From Nyssa sinensis (taxonomy: Eukaryota; Streptophyta; Magnoliopsida; Cornales; Nyssaceae): a DNA stretch of 64,000 bases. The position numbers were made by a program, and so were the translations under genes. The notes below the pieces were generated by a model. It was given only the letters and a program-made list of their open reading frames with translations, was not told the DNA's origin and searched no databases. The DNA is taken from positions 1-64,000 of the forward strand of contig VIRR01000480.1 of NCBI GenBank assembly GCA_008638375.1, written 5' to 3'. Positions 43,218 through 55,940 of the stretch are shown here, in pieces. Numbering within the stretch: the first letter of the stretch is position 1; each line of letters begins with the position of its first letter.

Positions 43218-44985
43218 CTGAACCTCAGGCCAATGTACCCAAAACAACTCTCCACTTTAATGATCGCAGGACGTGGACGTGGACGTGGACGAGGTTGTAG
43301 AGGACCTGAACTCTCTAGGGGCTTACAACAATCTGGTGCACCTTTTTTGTTACCTATCAAATTTGTAATCGTCTAAATCATCATGCTGCACAATGCTGGT
43401 ATCAATTTGATCTTTCCTACAACAATAGCAAGTCCACAACACCATTCGCTTTTACTACCTTTACAGAACATTTCTCTGATCCAAATTGGTATCTCGATTC
43501 GAGTGCTACTAATCACTTGACTACCGATCTTAAGAACATGCACATTCATTCCTAATATCATAGGCCTAATACAATTAAAGTTGGTAATGGGACAGGTTTT
43601 TATATTCTTCATACTGGTTTTTCTTCAATCCAAACTGGCTCCCACATAAATCTCTCTCTTTTCATAAAATCCTTCATGTCCCATCTATACTTATAACTTG
43701 CTTTCAATTTCTCAATTCACATGTGATAATAATGTTTGCTTTGAATTTCACTCCAATTTTTTTGTTGTTAAGGATTTATAGATGGGGTAGGAAATCCTAC
43801 AGGGACCGAATAAAGGAGGCCTATATTGCCTGGAGCACGCTAGTAGCCATCTGTCTTCCTCCTCATATCATTCTACCTTCACTGGTACAAGATCTTCTTT
43901 GGACACCTGGCATCGACACCTTGGCCATCCTATAATGCGCACTGTTTATCAAGTTGTCTCCAATAACTCTTTACCTCTTATTAATAAGAAGCAGTCTTTT
44001 TGTTCTTTAGAAAAAAAGTCACAAGTTATCTTTTTCTTCTAGTACCACTGTTTACAAATCCCCATTGGAAATTGTTGTTAGTGACATTTGGGGACCATTT
44101 CCTGTTATTTCTAAACCTCAGTTTTGGTATTATATTCATTTTATTGATGTTTTCAGTTGTTATATTTGGATTTTTTCAATTAAGTTAAACTCTGATGCTT
44201 TACAAGCTTTTCTTATTTTTAAATCAAAGGTTAAAAATGTTCTTAGTCACAAAATTAAGAAATTTCAAAGTGATGGTGGTGGTGAATTTCAAAAGTTTAA
44301 ATCGGCATTACAATTTTGTGGCATTGAACACCGTATATCTTGTCCACACACATAAGAAAAAAATGGACTTATTGAAAGGCATCATCGTCATATTGTAGAA
44401 ACCGATCTCACACTCATGGCCACTGCCTCCATCCCATTGGGATGATGCCTTTTCCATTGCTGTCTATCTTTTCAATAGACTTCCCATTCAAGTTCTCAAA
44501 CACAAGAGTCCACATGAAGTCCTTTTTCACACAAAACCTGACTCCACATTTCTCAAAATTTTTGGTTGTGAATGTTTTCCTCATCTTCGTACTTATCATG
44601 CTAACAAACTTGTATATCATTCACTATCATGTGTGTTTCTTGGCTACAACGCTTCTTACAAGGGATATAAATGTCTTCATCTCTCCACATCGCATTTACG
44701 TTTCTCGTCATGTAATCTTTAATGAAGAAAAACTTCCCTTTCAATACCCTTCAAAACCATCACCTCCATCTCAACTTGTACTGCCAAACTCATCCATTTT
44801 AACTAGCCATCTTCTCTCCCAATCAAAACTTCCTGGCCTTTTACCCACTCCACCTCAACCTCCAGATTCATCCAATTTTCTAGTTCCTCCCATTACATCT
44901 CATTCACCCCCACCTCATTCTCCTCCACAACCCCTTTCACTGACCCATCACTTCTCTTTTCTCCTCATGTAGAGAATGGTAGTAG
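43218..44985 (+). pseudogene. copia-3 gag end, protease and integrase
   Basis: GRGRGRGRGCRG and a knuckle-like region lead to WYLDSSATNHLTT (protease, 43482-43520; DSSA for D(S/T)GA). Integrase reads VVSDIWGPFPVISK, YYIHFIDVFSCYIWIF, FQSDGGGEF and, after a stop, RHRHIVETDL-like sequence, then IYVSRHVIFNEE and a Pro/Ser-rich linker to about 44972. Frames change repeatedly. No reverse transcriptase or 3' LTR follows, so the element ends here. Confidence 0.85.
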
Positions 44986-46730
44986 ATGTCTTCTTGATAA
45001 AGAGAGAGGTATCAGATTTGGCTCTAACCTTGAGCTTTTACAGTTGTATATAGAGAGATACAAGGAAAATTTAAATTTGAATAGAAGATGAATAGAAAAA
45101 CTAGAATTTGAATTTAAACTATATAAAACTTGAATTTAAATTTGTCTTCAAACTAATCTTTATTTGTAACAAAGATTTGTTTAAATTTATATTTGAATTC
45201 AACTAATCTTTATTTGTAACAAAGATTAGTTTGAATTTAAATTTAAATTCAAAACTAGTCTTTGTTAATCACTAAATATCAAAGAATCCAATTGATTATA
45301 ATCCAATGAGCAAGTGCTAAGTTGCCCTTATAATTTGACCATCCATATTAGCAAAACACTAAGACGATCTAATAATCTGATAATTCATACGAGCTGCAAA
45401 AATAATCGTTTACACAACACAGTACATATCAGAATCTCAACTGTGCTCAAATAGAATACTTCACGAAATTGTCATTTTCCCCTTCTAATCCAATAACAAT
45501 AATTAAAACTAAAGTATGCTCTTATCAATTTGTCAATAAATTAAGATTGTGTTTACAATCTCGCATTTCAGATTTCTCAAGATGAAATGAGGAACCCCTT
45601 AAGGCAAATATAACTTAATTCAATTAAAAAGCCCATTATTAAAATTCAATACGCTGAACATAAGTGGCATTGAGTTCCAAATAGGGACGATAATAGAGCA
45701 TGTTTTTGTTAGTTACTCCCCTCCAATGAGACGAGTATAGAAAGTATATAAACGAGCTAAGGATGAAATTGGAGAAAAGATATTAAAACTCAATATGGTT
45801 AGAAGAGCATATTTAGAAAAAAAAATATTTAAACCTACAACTCTCTGTCTCGATTTTAGTATGAAATTACTTAAATATCTAATATGTATTTTAAAATACT
45901 TAACCTACGTACAAATATATAAATTGAAGAATTATAATACTAAAGAATAACAAATGTTTTGTTTATTTATTATTATTTAAAAAAAATAATAATAAATTTT
46001 AGTATAATCAAGACGGGTATAAATTTATCACAGGCTGTGTAAGTATGCGATAGCATACAAGCTTGAGGTAGATTCGAGAAGTATTTTTTTAAAACGTGAT
46101 AGTTTTAATAAAGGGATATTCTCTAATATCTACCTCGTTGATATCTTTACTTTACATTCACGAGTTACACAAAAGACAAGTAAATCCTATAAAATGTGAG
46201 TGGATGTTTATATATTTTTTAAGTATTAACTTCAAATTCATTGAGTCATTTCATTTTGTAGTGTTAAGACTATAATCGTTAGTGATATATTAATAATGCC
46301 AAATATAGCAAGACTTTGACGAATAGATCACAAACAAAATTGAAAAAATAAATCATTTTATTATTTTTATAAGAGTCTGGGTTGAATCTCAAAAGAACAT
46401 CTTTACACACTAATTTTAATTGTTTAGGCAGTAAAAGGAGTGGAAATGATTTTAGGATGTAAAATATCTTATGGCATGGTGTTCGAAAAGAACTGTCATA
46501 GGCTGTTTTTGCTTTCAAAATAATATATCTTCTTTATGATCAAGAATAGCTTAAAAATTTCTTTAAACATGTTCATTGTTTAATTTTTTTATTTACTATA
46601 ATTTAGTTCAGCTTTTTAGATTTATCAATTTATGATTTTATTAACAGTGTCAAAGATTACAACATTTATCGATATAATGATAATGTCAGTTTTGCCAAGA
46701 ATTTTACTAATATGTAAAGAAGATGAATAA
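44986..46730. other. AT-rich stretch with a hairpin, no gene
   Basis: ACTAATCTTT-ATTTGTAAC-AAAGATTAGT forms a perfect 10-bp stem near 45203-45231, with a related copy near 45150. Flanking TTTGAATTTAAATTTAAATTC runs recall some plant LTR ends. Nothing else is recognised. Confidence 0.4.
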
Positions 46731-46739
46731 AATTAGAAA

Positions 46740-46842
46740 TCACATATATATTATATTTTAATATCTAGGTTAAACTTTGAAATAACAGTTATCACATATA
46801 TTATATTTTAATATCTAGGTTAAACTTTGAAATAACAGTTAT
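46740..46842. repeat. Tandem duplication of about 50 bp
   Basis: ATCACATATA, TTATATTTTAATATCTAGG and TTAAACTTTGAAATAACAG occur twice in a row, differing only by one TA. It looks recent. Confidence 0.85.
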
Positions 46843-48783
46843 CATCAGAGACAGGTTTGGTTCTAGAAAAAAAGAAAAAAAGAAAAGGGGATTGGGTAAT
46901 AGTTTCCTTATAAAGTGCTTAATTAGTATAAGATCCAATCTAAAATATCTTAATCCAAAAAGACCTTTGGTATTTTGTTGACAAAAATACTCCTTTAATA
47001 TAAAAAGTCAACATATCACGAGAATGCTGCTAAAAAAATCACGTTTGCACAAGTTTCTTTCACCATTACCACGTCACTACCATTTTTTCTTATGAATTTT
47101 AAAATTAAATAACTAGCAATATATAAATCTGTTTTTCATAAAAAATATATATTTGGACTCTAAAAATTAAGATCTATCAAACAAAATTCATATTGAATTT
47201 GAAACTCAGTAAAAACAAATCATGTTTTTTGAATAGAGAAATTATGTTCTATAGATAGAAATTTGAGGTTTTTTTAAGAAAAAAATCTTGTTAGTTAATA
47301 TTTTTAGTATGTCTTTGAACTAAAACTGCAATCAACTCTTATTGAATTAACATATAAATCTTATATCACTAGAAAGTTCTTTGAGTCTACTTTTCAACAA
47401 ACAAAAAAGGAATTCAGTTTCAATTTTTCTAGAACAATATATGACCATTTTACCACAACATGTTCAGGTTGTCATTCAACAGAGAATTTTTGTTAAATAG
47501 TATTTTTAAGATGTTTTCAAATTAAAACTATAATTTCCTCCCAATTAATTAGCATGCAAATCTTATATTATTAGAAAGTTCTATGAGTTTACTTTCCAAC
47601 AGAAAACAAGGAGCTCAGTTTAGATTTTTGTAGAGCAAGATATGACTATTTTATCACAGCATGTTCAAGTTGTCACTCAACAAAGAATTTTTGTTAAATA
47701 TTATTTTTGGGCTATTTTAAAATTAAAATAGCAATCTACTCTCAATAAATTAACATGCAAATCTTATATCTCTAAAAAAGCTCAATGAGTCTACTTTTCA
47801 ACAAAAAAAAAAAAAAAAAACGGAGCTCAATTTCGATTTTTGTAGAGTAAGATATGGTCATTTTTCCATAACATGTTCAAGCTGTCACTCAATAGAGAAT
47901 TTTTGTTAAATATTATTTTTGGACGTTTTTCAAAGTGAAACTGCAGTCTACTAACAATGAATTAGCATGCAAATCTTATATCACTAAAAATTTATATGGG
48001 TCTACTTTTCAACAAAAAAATAGAACTTAGTTTTGATTTTTCTAGAGTAATATATGACCATTTTACCACAGTATGTTCAAGTTGTCAATCAATAGAGAAT
48101 TTTTGTTAAATAGTATTTTTGAGCTGCTTTCAAATTAAAACAACAATATACTCCCAATAAATTAGCATGTAAATCTTATATCATTAAAAATTCTCTATGA
48201 GCCTACGTTCCAACAAAAAAAAAGCAAAACTTAGTTTCAAGTTTTGTAGAACAAGATATGACTATTTTATCACAACGTGTTCAAGTTGTCACTCAATAAA
48301 AAAAATTTTATTTAATAATAATTTTGGGTTGTTTTCAAATTAAAACTACAATCTTCTCCCAATGAATTAGAATGAAAATCTGATATCACTGTAAAACTCT
48401 ATGAGTCTGCTTTCCAACAAAAAAACGGAGCTCAGTCTTGATTGTTGAAGAGCTAGATATGATTATTTTACCACAGCATGTTCAAACTGTCACTCAACAT
48501 AGAATTTTTGTTAAATATTACTTTCGGGTTAATTTTTCCAAATTAAAAATGCAATCTTCTCCCAATGAATTAACATGCAAATCTTATATCACTAGAAAGA
48601 TCTTTGAGTCTACTTTCCAACAAAAAAAAAAAAAAACAGCGCTTAGTTTCAATTTTTCTAGAGCAAGATATGACTATTTTACCACAACATGTTTAGGCTG
48701 TCATTCAACAGAGAATTTTTGTTAAATAGAACTTTTAGGTTGTTTTCAAATTAAAACTACAATATGCTCCCAATAAATTAACA

Positions 48784-48799
48784 TGTATATTAGAATGAT

Positions 48800-48863
<64 letters not shown>

Positions 48864-49046
48864 GGTTAAAAACTTGTATATTCACTATGTCAATTACATG
48901 TACAAGAGGGGCTTATATATATAGGTATACAAGAGTGAATAATACTAGTACATTTCAGGAAATGATACTAGCATATTCTAAGGATATGCCAGGGTATAGC
49001 TGTACAGTATAGGTATAAATACTACGTGTGATAGTACATGGTAACA
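48784..49046 (-). mobile_element. Probable solo LTR within the tandem array
   Basis: 263 bp that interrupts one array unit (the unit spacing jumps from about 203 to 472). On the minus strand it begins TGTTACCATG, has a TATA-like TATATATATAAGCCCC and ends near a long TC run and TATACA. The layout is that of a short copia LTR. A 4-base ATGT flanks both sides, but the exact duplication is ambiguous. Confidence 0.55.
48797..48860 (+). repeat. GA microsatellite
   Basis: About 31 uninterrupted GA repeats, within the probable solo LTR. Confidence 0.95.
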
Positions 49047-49570
49047 ATGTAAATCTTATATCACTAGAAATTTCATTGAGTCTACTTTTCAACCAAAAAA
49101 ATGAAGCTCAGTTTAGATTTTTGTAGAGCAAGATATGGTCATTTTATCACAGCATGTTCAAACTATCATTCAACGGAGAATTTTTGTTAAATAGTATTTT
49201 TGGGTTGTATTCAAATTAAAACTTTAATTTACTCCTAATGAATTCGCATGCAAATCTTATATCACTAGAAAACTCTATGAGTCTATTTTTGAACAAAAAA
49301 ATAGAGTTCAATTTTGATTTTTCTAGAGTAAGATATGATAATTTTACCGTAACATGTTCAAGTTGTCACTCAACAGAAAACTTTTGTTAATTAATATTTT
49401 TGGGTCGTTTTCAAATTAAAATTGCAAACTACTACCAATGAATTAGCATGCAATTCTTATATCATTAAAAATATCTTTGAGTCTACTTTCCAACAAAAAA
49501 AACGGAACTTTGTTTTGATTTTTTGAGAGCAAGATAAGGAAAGTTTACCACAACACATGTTCAAGTTGTA

Positions 49571-50820
49571 TTAAATAATTAGATAATTTTAGTTTTAAAA
49601 TAAAACTCTCACAGACTCATAGTTGAAAGAAGAGCGTGAATAGACCACAATTTCAATCCCTATTCTATTAGAAAAATAAATAAATAAAAGAAACATGAGA
49701 GAAAAAAAAAATAGTGATACAAAAGCTTTTATTTTTTGTTAACATGCTATTCCAGCTATACCTAAAAATTTCTTGAAGTTTCACTATAATTTAAATTGAA
49801 AAATGTAAGCAAGTGGAATTTTTAGAATCTTTAATCATTATATGATAGAAAAAATTTTTAAACTTTCAACACACTTTGTTGGTCATTTATTTTGAACTAA
49901 TTAAAGTCCGATGGGCCATCTTATTGTGCGAATTCTTTATGAATTTTGTTTTCTTTGTATTATATGATCTCATTTTTACACAATTTTTTTTTTATACAGA
50001 ATTTCCTATGTAATATGAATCTTGTTTGATAGATTTCAATTTGTAGAGTTCAAATATATAATTTTTATAAAAAACGGACTTATTTATGATAAGTTATTTA
50101 ATTTTAAAATTTCAAAAACAAAAAGTGATAACATGACATGTTTGACAGAGATTTAGTGAAAAGAAGTCCACCTTATCACTATTGGACCTGAGACAATGCA
50201 ATTTAAAAACTACTTTTGAAATTAAAATATTTTCCTTTGTACCTTAACTTTTAGATACTTATTTTAAGAGACATTCTGCCAATTGATTCAAAAAAATAAA
50301 AAATTCCTATATGAATATTGTTTGGTGTGAATATATTTATTAGAAATCTATGTTTTAGAATTCTCTAAGGTATTCAAGATAACAATATTCTAGTAGTTGA
50401 TGTCACATGTTTGGAAGGTTAAGAGCTTTATTTATTTGAACCTATAATGTATTTATTACTTCTTGGATAATGATCACCATTGAACTCCTTGGAGGTTCAT
50501 TTTTGGGTGTTTCATTTTTCAAAAGAAAAGGTATTTTGGAATTTTTTTCTCGACTCATCTAAATTGTCTTTATTTATATGAATAGTAGCAAAAAATAATA
50601 TTCTTATAACTTTTCATGAAATTATGTGACTACTTAATTTTAAATTAATTTTTAATATATGAAAAAGTAATTTAAATTTTACAAGTTACCAATGTTGATG
50701 GTAATTGATAATTATTATAAATTTTTATTAGATTTGATAAAATTTCACCATAATATTAACAGTTTGTGATGAAGCACGAATGTTGATACTAATATTATAG
50801 GTTTATATTTATTTCTCATA
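49571..50820. other. AT-rich intergenic stretch
   Basis: No gene, repeat partner or element recognised on either strand. Confidence 0.5.
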
Positions 50821-51417
50821 TATATATATATATATATATATATTTTGAAAACAAATACTAAAAAGTTTCTAAAATAAAGTTTTTAGTCAAAAAAATTCAT
50901 GATACATTTTTTCTATTTAAAAAGTCCAAAAAATGAACTTTTAATACAAAAAGGTTCAATTGTTAACTTCCATCTTAACACCGTTAAAAAATTTACTGAT
51001 TATACTAAAATGACTTTCAAGATACATTTTAGAAAAAAAAAATACTAAAAAATATATAAAATAAAATTTTCAATCCCAAAAAATCATAACATTTTATAAA
51101 GTAAAAATTTATTTTTTAGGTATTCTAGATAAATAAAAAATGTAATGTTTTTTTGGGATTGGAGAATTTGTTGTATCTATTATTTAGTATTTTTTAAAAT
51201 GTATCTTGAAAGTTATTTTGGTCTAATTAATAATATTTTTTAACGGTATTAAGATAAAAGTTAACAATTGAATTTTTTTGTATTAAAAGTTTTTTTTTGA
51301 ATCTTTTAGATAGAAAAAATATATCATGATCTTTTTAAAATGCAAAAAATCATTTTAAAAATTTTTTAGTATTTTTTCTTATATTTTTTTAAAGACCATG
51401 TATAGCACATATTAACA

Positions 51418-51457
<40 letters not shown>

Positions 51458-52485
51458 GGGTAATTTACTCCCACTCCCCATTCCACACTTGCACTGCAAG
51501 AAGCATGACTTGATCATTAAAAAATTAAAAAAAATATTAAAAGGTTCATATAATAAAATTTTTAATTCAAAAAGTTCATAATATATTTTTTTATCTAAAA
51601 AATCTAAAAAAAAAAATTTAATACAAAAAAGTTTAATTATTAACTTTCATCTTAATATTGTTAAAAAATATTATTTTAGGCTAAAATAGTCTTGAAGGTA
51701 TATTTTAAAAAAAATACTAAAAAATATATAAAATAACTTTTTCAATCCAAAAAAATTATAATATTTTATGAAGTGAAATTTTTTTTTTAAACATTTTAAA
51801 TAAATAAAAAATATTATTTTTGTTTTTTTTTTAGATTGACTAATTTATATTATCAACTATTGTATAAATGAGAGCAGCGATGACTTGTCTTTTATCTATA
51901 TATATTATATTATATTTACAGTTAGAGTGCCAGGTTGTAGTGCATCATTTCAATGATTTGGGCTTCGGCGTTGTTTAACCAATAATTCAGTAATTTATCA
52001 TCAGTGCTCGTGTCTCCATCCCATTGCATTTCTTGACCAATTGAATAGCTGATGTGTCTTTTATTCAATGGGTGCTGTAAATTCATATTTTTAAATAAAT
52101 AAATCAAAGGTAAAGTCAGGGTTGCAGTGCTATCACATAAGCAACCACGTCAGCTCACATGATTCACATTGGGCCAATTTAGATGTTTTTCGAATTTTTT
52201 AAAATATATCTTAAATATTATTTTTATTTAATTATTAAAATTTTTTAACATATTAAAATGAAAATTTATAATTAAACTTTTTTTATAATATAAAGTTATT
52301 CTCTGAGCCTTTTTTATATAAAAAGATTATCATAATTTTTTAAGTTTAAAAATTTTATTTTAAGAATTTTTTAATATTTTTTCCTAAAAAATTCTCTCCA
52401 CACCTAAACTATAAGAAGCATGATTTTATCGTTAAAAAAACAATTTTTTTGGAGTATAATTGTATGAGTAGGAGCGGGGATGGCT

Positions 52486-52549
<64 letters not shown>

Positions 52550-52884
52550 ACACACACATATATATATATATATATAATTGCTCAAATATAAAAGTAACAA
52601 AACAATGACTTTAGATTTTATTTACGAAAAAGATTTCAAATTTTATGTTTTTATTAGTTAATCTAAATTTAAAATTTAAAATTTAAAATTAATAAAAATT
52701 TAATTACAGAAAAAAATGTCCAAATTTTATATCTTTATGGGTTAATTCAAATTAAAAGTATAAAACTAACAAAATTCTACTTACATACAATTTTATGAAA
52801 ATCTTATTTTTCTTATATCCCAAAAAAAATAAAAAATTACATTTATAATTATTACTTTTATGTCTCAAATGATTTTTGAGCGAC

Positions 52885-52919
<35 letters not shown>

Positions 52920-53440
52920 GATGCTATACTTATTTTAAAATTTTATTAAAAATATTTTATACGTTGAAAGTGACAGTGTTATATTATTTTTACATCATAT
53001 TATGATATGATGTATAATTAATATTATACTTTTATACAGTATATAAAACACTTTTAATAAATTTAAATGATAAAAATAATTTTATTCATATATATATATG
53101 AATAAAAATTATATATATATATATACACACACATATATAATTGGAATATCAGGTTGCAGAACATTATTTCAATGATTTGGATTTTGGCATCGTTTAACCA
53201 ATAATAATAATTCAGTAATTATCACCAGGACTCGTGTCTTGACCCATAGGATAGCTGATGTCTCCAGTCACTGTCTTTCTTGACCCATAGAATAGGTGAT
53301 GTGGCTTTCATTCATTGGGTGCTATAAATTCTTAGTTTTTAAATAAAGCATTGGCAAAGTCATGGTGACGCGATACTATCGCATAAGCGACCACGTCAGC
53401 CCAGACATAATTCACTTATGGCCTTCAATTTAGATCTTTG
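50821..53440 (+). repeat. Dispersed AT-rich repeat units, left of the PGG gene
   Basis: 50890-51400 and 51454-53160 are related to each other and to 55941-57338, sharing GTTAACTT(C/T)CATCTTA, TTTTAGAAAAAAAAAATACT, ATGCAGGGTAATTTACTCCC, GGAGTATAATTGTATGAGTA and GGAGCGGGGATGGCTGGTCT. Two copies of repeat D (51905-52190, nested, and 53140-53440) are included. Microsatellites: TA at about 51422-51454 and 52892-52914, TC at about 52490-52534. Non-coding. Confidence 0.7.
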
Positions 53441-54260
53441 TTGGATTATTTAAATGGTTTTATTTACAATTCAGACGATATTATGATAACATTTTATCAA
53501 TTTATCAATTTGAAAAAATCTGGTCTAGATAATGTATTAGTGATATTTTTAAACTTGAAAAATACGTTGGAGATTTTTTTTATTTTTTTGATTATGAAGT
53601 TAAAAAGGAGTCAAATGAGTTAGATCATTTTATATAAAATAGAATAAATTACACATATTTCCCATATTGGTTTATTTTTATTCAAATTTTAAACTTTACA
53701 TAGACATATGTTTGTGTTAAAAATAAATTTTAATTAATAGATATAAAATACATTTTTAACATATAAAGGGAGTGAATGTGTGGACTATTAAGTTATAGGA
53801 AGTATAATGTGTAATTATTCTATAAAATATTCTCTTTTTAAGAAAATTATATTTATAAAATATTATTGTATATCGAATTGCCAACTTTTAGGACTATTGT
53901 TTGGTGCAATCTATCACTTCGATTTCTTTATATTGATATGCCCAATACTATATGGAGCTTATTTGAGATAACATTGGTATTTCTATTTTCATGTACTATA
54001 AAAATATGTATTTTTAGCGATGCACAAGAATGCATCGCGAAAAGTGATAAAAAATTAATAGTTTTCATGTGAAAAAATGAGTGCAAACCTTTTAACAACG
54101 TAAAATGAACATTTAGCAATGCACATATACATCGTTAATAATAAAGTCTTTTAGTGACGGAGGGATATGTATTGCTAATAGTATGCATAAATGAAACTAT
54201 TTGGGAATGATCCACTTAAAAAAGTCGTGAATTACTATTTGGGACAATTGTCATTGTCTA
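53441..54260. other. Upstream region of the PGG gene
   Basis: AT-rich. A low-complexity open frame at 53438-53623 is not convincing. Nothing else is recognised until the promoter-like stretch at 54275. Confidence 0.45.
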
Positions 54261-54274
54261 CTGATTAACCACTA

Positions 54275-54288
54275 TTTAAAGCTTTTGG
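54275..54288 (+). promoter_or_regulatory. Shared core-promoter-like motif of the PGG gene
   Basis: TTTAAAGCTTTTGG lies 44 bases before the ATG and recurs before the ATG of the truncated copy (35037-35050). TATTTAAA (54274-54280) could act as a TATA box. Conservation in a duplicated gene is the only evidence. Confidence 0.5.
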
Positions 54289-54331
54289 GGAGGGAAGAAC
54301 TCTTCACTCTTCTCAGACACAGATTGCCACA

Positions 54332-55066
54332 ATGTCTGATACACTACCTAAAGAGACTCCGGCCAAGCACCCCTTCTCCATCAAAACCTTGCTGCAAAAC
54401 ATCATTATCCCTTACCGCTTTCACGACGAGAGTATAAATAAAGTAACCCGAAATTATCTCTTAGTAGCTGCCACACTAATTGCTGCGGTGACATTCCAAG
54501 CTGGTGTCAACCCTCCAGGTGGAGTTTGGCAAGACACTGTGACATGTAAACACGGAGATGCTACTGTCACGCTAACAACCTCTCATCAACCTGTTGCGAG
54601 TCCTCCCACCTCATCTGAGCCCTGTGAAAAACATTTGGCGGGACGGGCTATTTACTCTTCTGAAACAGTACCCTTTGCCACTTTCTTGACTTTTAACACA
54701 CTCGCACTTGGCACAGCAATCCACCTTATACTCTTTGTGACTTATGAGCATCCATATTTCTTTGAAGTATTGGTTGCTACATTATCAATGGCTGGAACTT
54801 ATGTAGCATCAATTACTGCTATTACGGCGGATGATAATAATGACTTCTTTCACTACGGGTATAGAACGTTCCGCTTCATCTGCTTCGCACTAGCAGTGCC
54901 TATCATAATACGGTCATCAATATTTCTTTTACTCAAGAGATGGGGGAACCCAACCATTGAAAATAAGCAGCCTGATCAGGAAAATCAAAGCCGGATCAAA
55001 GATGTCAACCAGCGCAGCCCCCTGATAGAATGTGGTGTTTGTGGGGTTCAGATATTTAAGCATTAA
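54332..55066 (+). CDS. PGG-domain membrane protein, 244 aa
   Basis: Intronless frame starting MSDTLPKETPAKHPFS. A soluble N-terminus with the conserved IIPYRFHDESINKVTRNYL is followed by membrane segments at about residues 41-58, 113-137, 143-165 and 179-201. The family signature GVNPPGGVWQD is at 58-68. This is the PGG domain, usually found at the C-terminus of plant ankyrin-repeat proteins of the ACD6/ITN1 type, which act in membranes in defence and salt or ABA responses. Here no ankyrin repeats are encoded, so it is a stand-alone PGG protein; its function is unknown. The loop after PPGG (69-110) is Thr/Ser-rich with three Cys. Repeat blocks flank the gene. Confidence 0.88.
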   Translation: MSDTLPKETPAKHPFSIKTLLQNIIIPYRFHDESINKVTRNYLLVAATLIAAVTFQAGVNPPGGVWQDTVTCKHGDATVTLTTSHQPVASPPTSSEPCEKHLAGRAIYSSETVPFATFLTFNTLALGTAIHLILFVTYEHPYFFEVLVATLSMAGTYVASITAITADDNNDFFHYGYRTFRFICFALAVPIIIRSSIFLLLKRWGNPTIENKQPDQENQSRIKDVNQRSPLIECGVCGVQIFKH

Positions 55067-55303
55067 AATAGTGTGATGTCTATCATGAAGTTAAGGTCGA
55101 GTGAAGCTAGTTTTATTTCCCCCCTCCCCTTCTTTTTTAATTACAAGGTTTTAGTATGATATGTAATACATATAAGTTGTGTTGAAAGCTGAATGCTTGG
55201 GTTTTATGTAAAATGATGTTGTGAATTAATGTTATAAAAATGAGAAATGCTAGATATATTTAAAAAATGTTATTGAATTTATTTACCTATGGGCATTAAT
55301 TAT

Positions 55304-55529
55304 TGTTAACAATATGTGTATAGTTTTAGGGTTTTCTATTATATGTGTATAGTTTTAAAGTTTTCTATTTCTTTATTTTCTTTTGTTTTATTTCTTTTTC
55401 CTCTCTCTTTCATTTTCTCTTACCTTCTATTTGTATGCTCTTCCTCTCCTATATAAAGGAAGGTTCTCTCCTTTATAACATAACACACAATACACATATA
55501 CAATTATATGTTCTCTCTTTCTCTTAACA
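55304..55529 (+). mobile_element. Remnant copia LTR downstream of the PGG gene
   Basis: From about TGTTAACAATATGTG to CTCTTAACA, with a TATA box CTATATAAAGG (55449-55459) and a transcript-start-like region. The left end is uncertain. It begins only about 240 bp after the PGG stop codon. Confidence 0.6.
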
Positions 55530-55541
55530 TGGTATCATAGC
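55530..55541 (+). other. Primer binding site of the remnant copia element
   Basis: TGGTATCATAGC, one mismatch to the initiator tRNA-Met site TGGTATCAGAGC, directly after the LTR end ACA. Confidence 0.75.
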
Positions 55542-55940
55542 TATATTTAATCAACATAGTTTAATACAATGTAGTCCTTTAGGTTATTCCGATTTTCTTT
55601 CTTCTTTATTTAGTTTTTCTTTTATATTATTCCACCAATGTCTCAAAGACATAACTTTTTAGTATTCTTAGTTCCAGCTTAAAGTGATGACTACTATTAT
55701 CACTACCTTTTCGGTGACCCTTTTTTTTACTAACCCTAGGTGATGACTCCGATCATCACCAACTCACTATGGTGATTACTATCACTACTATTGCTCGGCA
55801 CCGCAAATACACTGTCATTACCATCACTGACAGCCATTAGCATCACCAACTATGTGTTCCGCAACGTAAATCTTTACACATGTTACGTCATGTGTTCAAT
55901 ATCTTCAGTTACTTGTTACGCCACGTAAACTCTTGCACAT
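55542..55940 (+). other. Decayed copia leader, no readable gag
   Basis: Position suggests gag start, and a MSQRHNFLVFL-like frame begins at 55638, but it stops soon. GATGACTACTATTATCACTACC-type triplet-like stretches follow. Truncated by the repeat block at about 55941. Confidence 0.4.

Larger units (their letters stand above)
47230..49570. repeat. Tandem array, about ten units of about 205 bp
   Basis: The unit landmark AAATCTTATATC (or a close variant) occurs at 47356, 47558, 47759, 47971, 48171, 48376, 48579, 49051, 49252 and 49452, giving spacings of 200-212 except where an insertion lies. Each unit also has GAGTCTAC, TTTCCAACAAAAAA, GATATGACCATTTTACCAC, ACATGTTCAAG and AATTTTTGTTAAATA. 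Units are moderately diverged. No stable coding frame spans them. Confidence 0.92.

Noticed and set aside
47230..49570. Possible CRISPR-like array
   Set aside because: Units are about 205 bp of diverged tandem repeat with no short repeats separated by unique spacers, and the DNA is plant nuclear.
53438..53623. 61-codon frame upstream of the PGG gene as an extra exon
   Set aside because: AT-rich, no ankyrin or other motif, and the PGG gene has its own start with a promoter motif shared with its paralogue.
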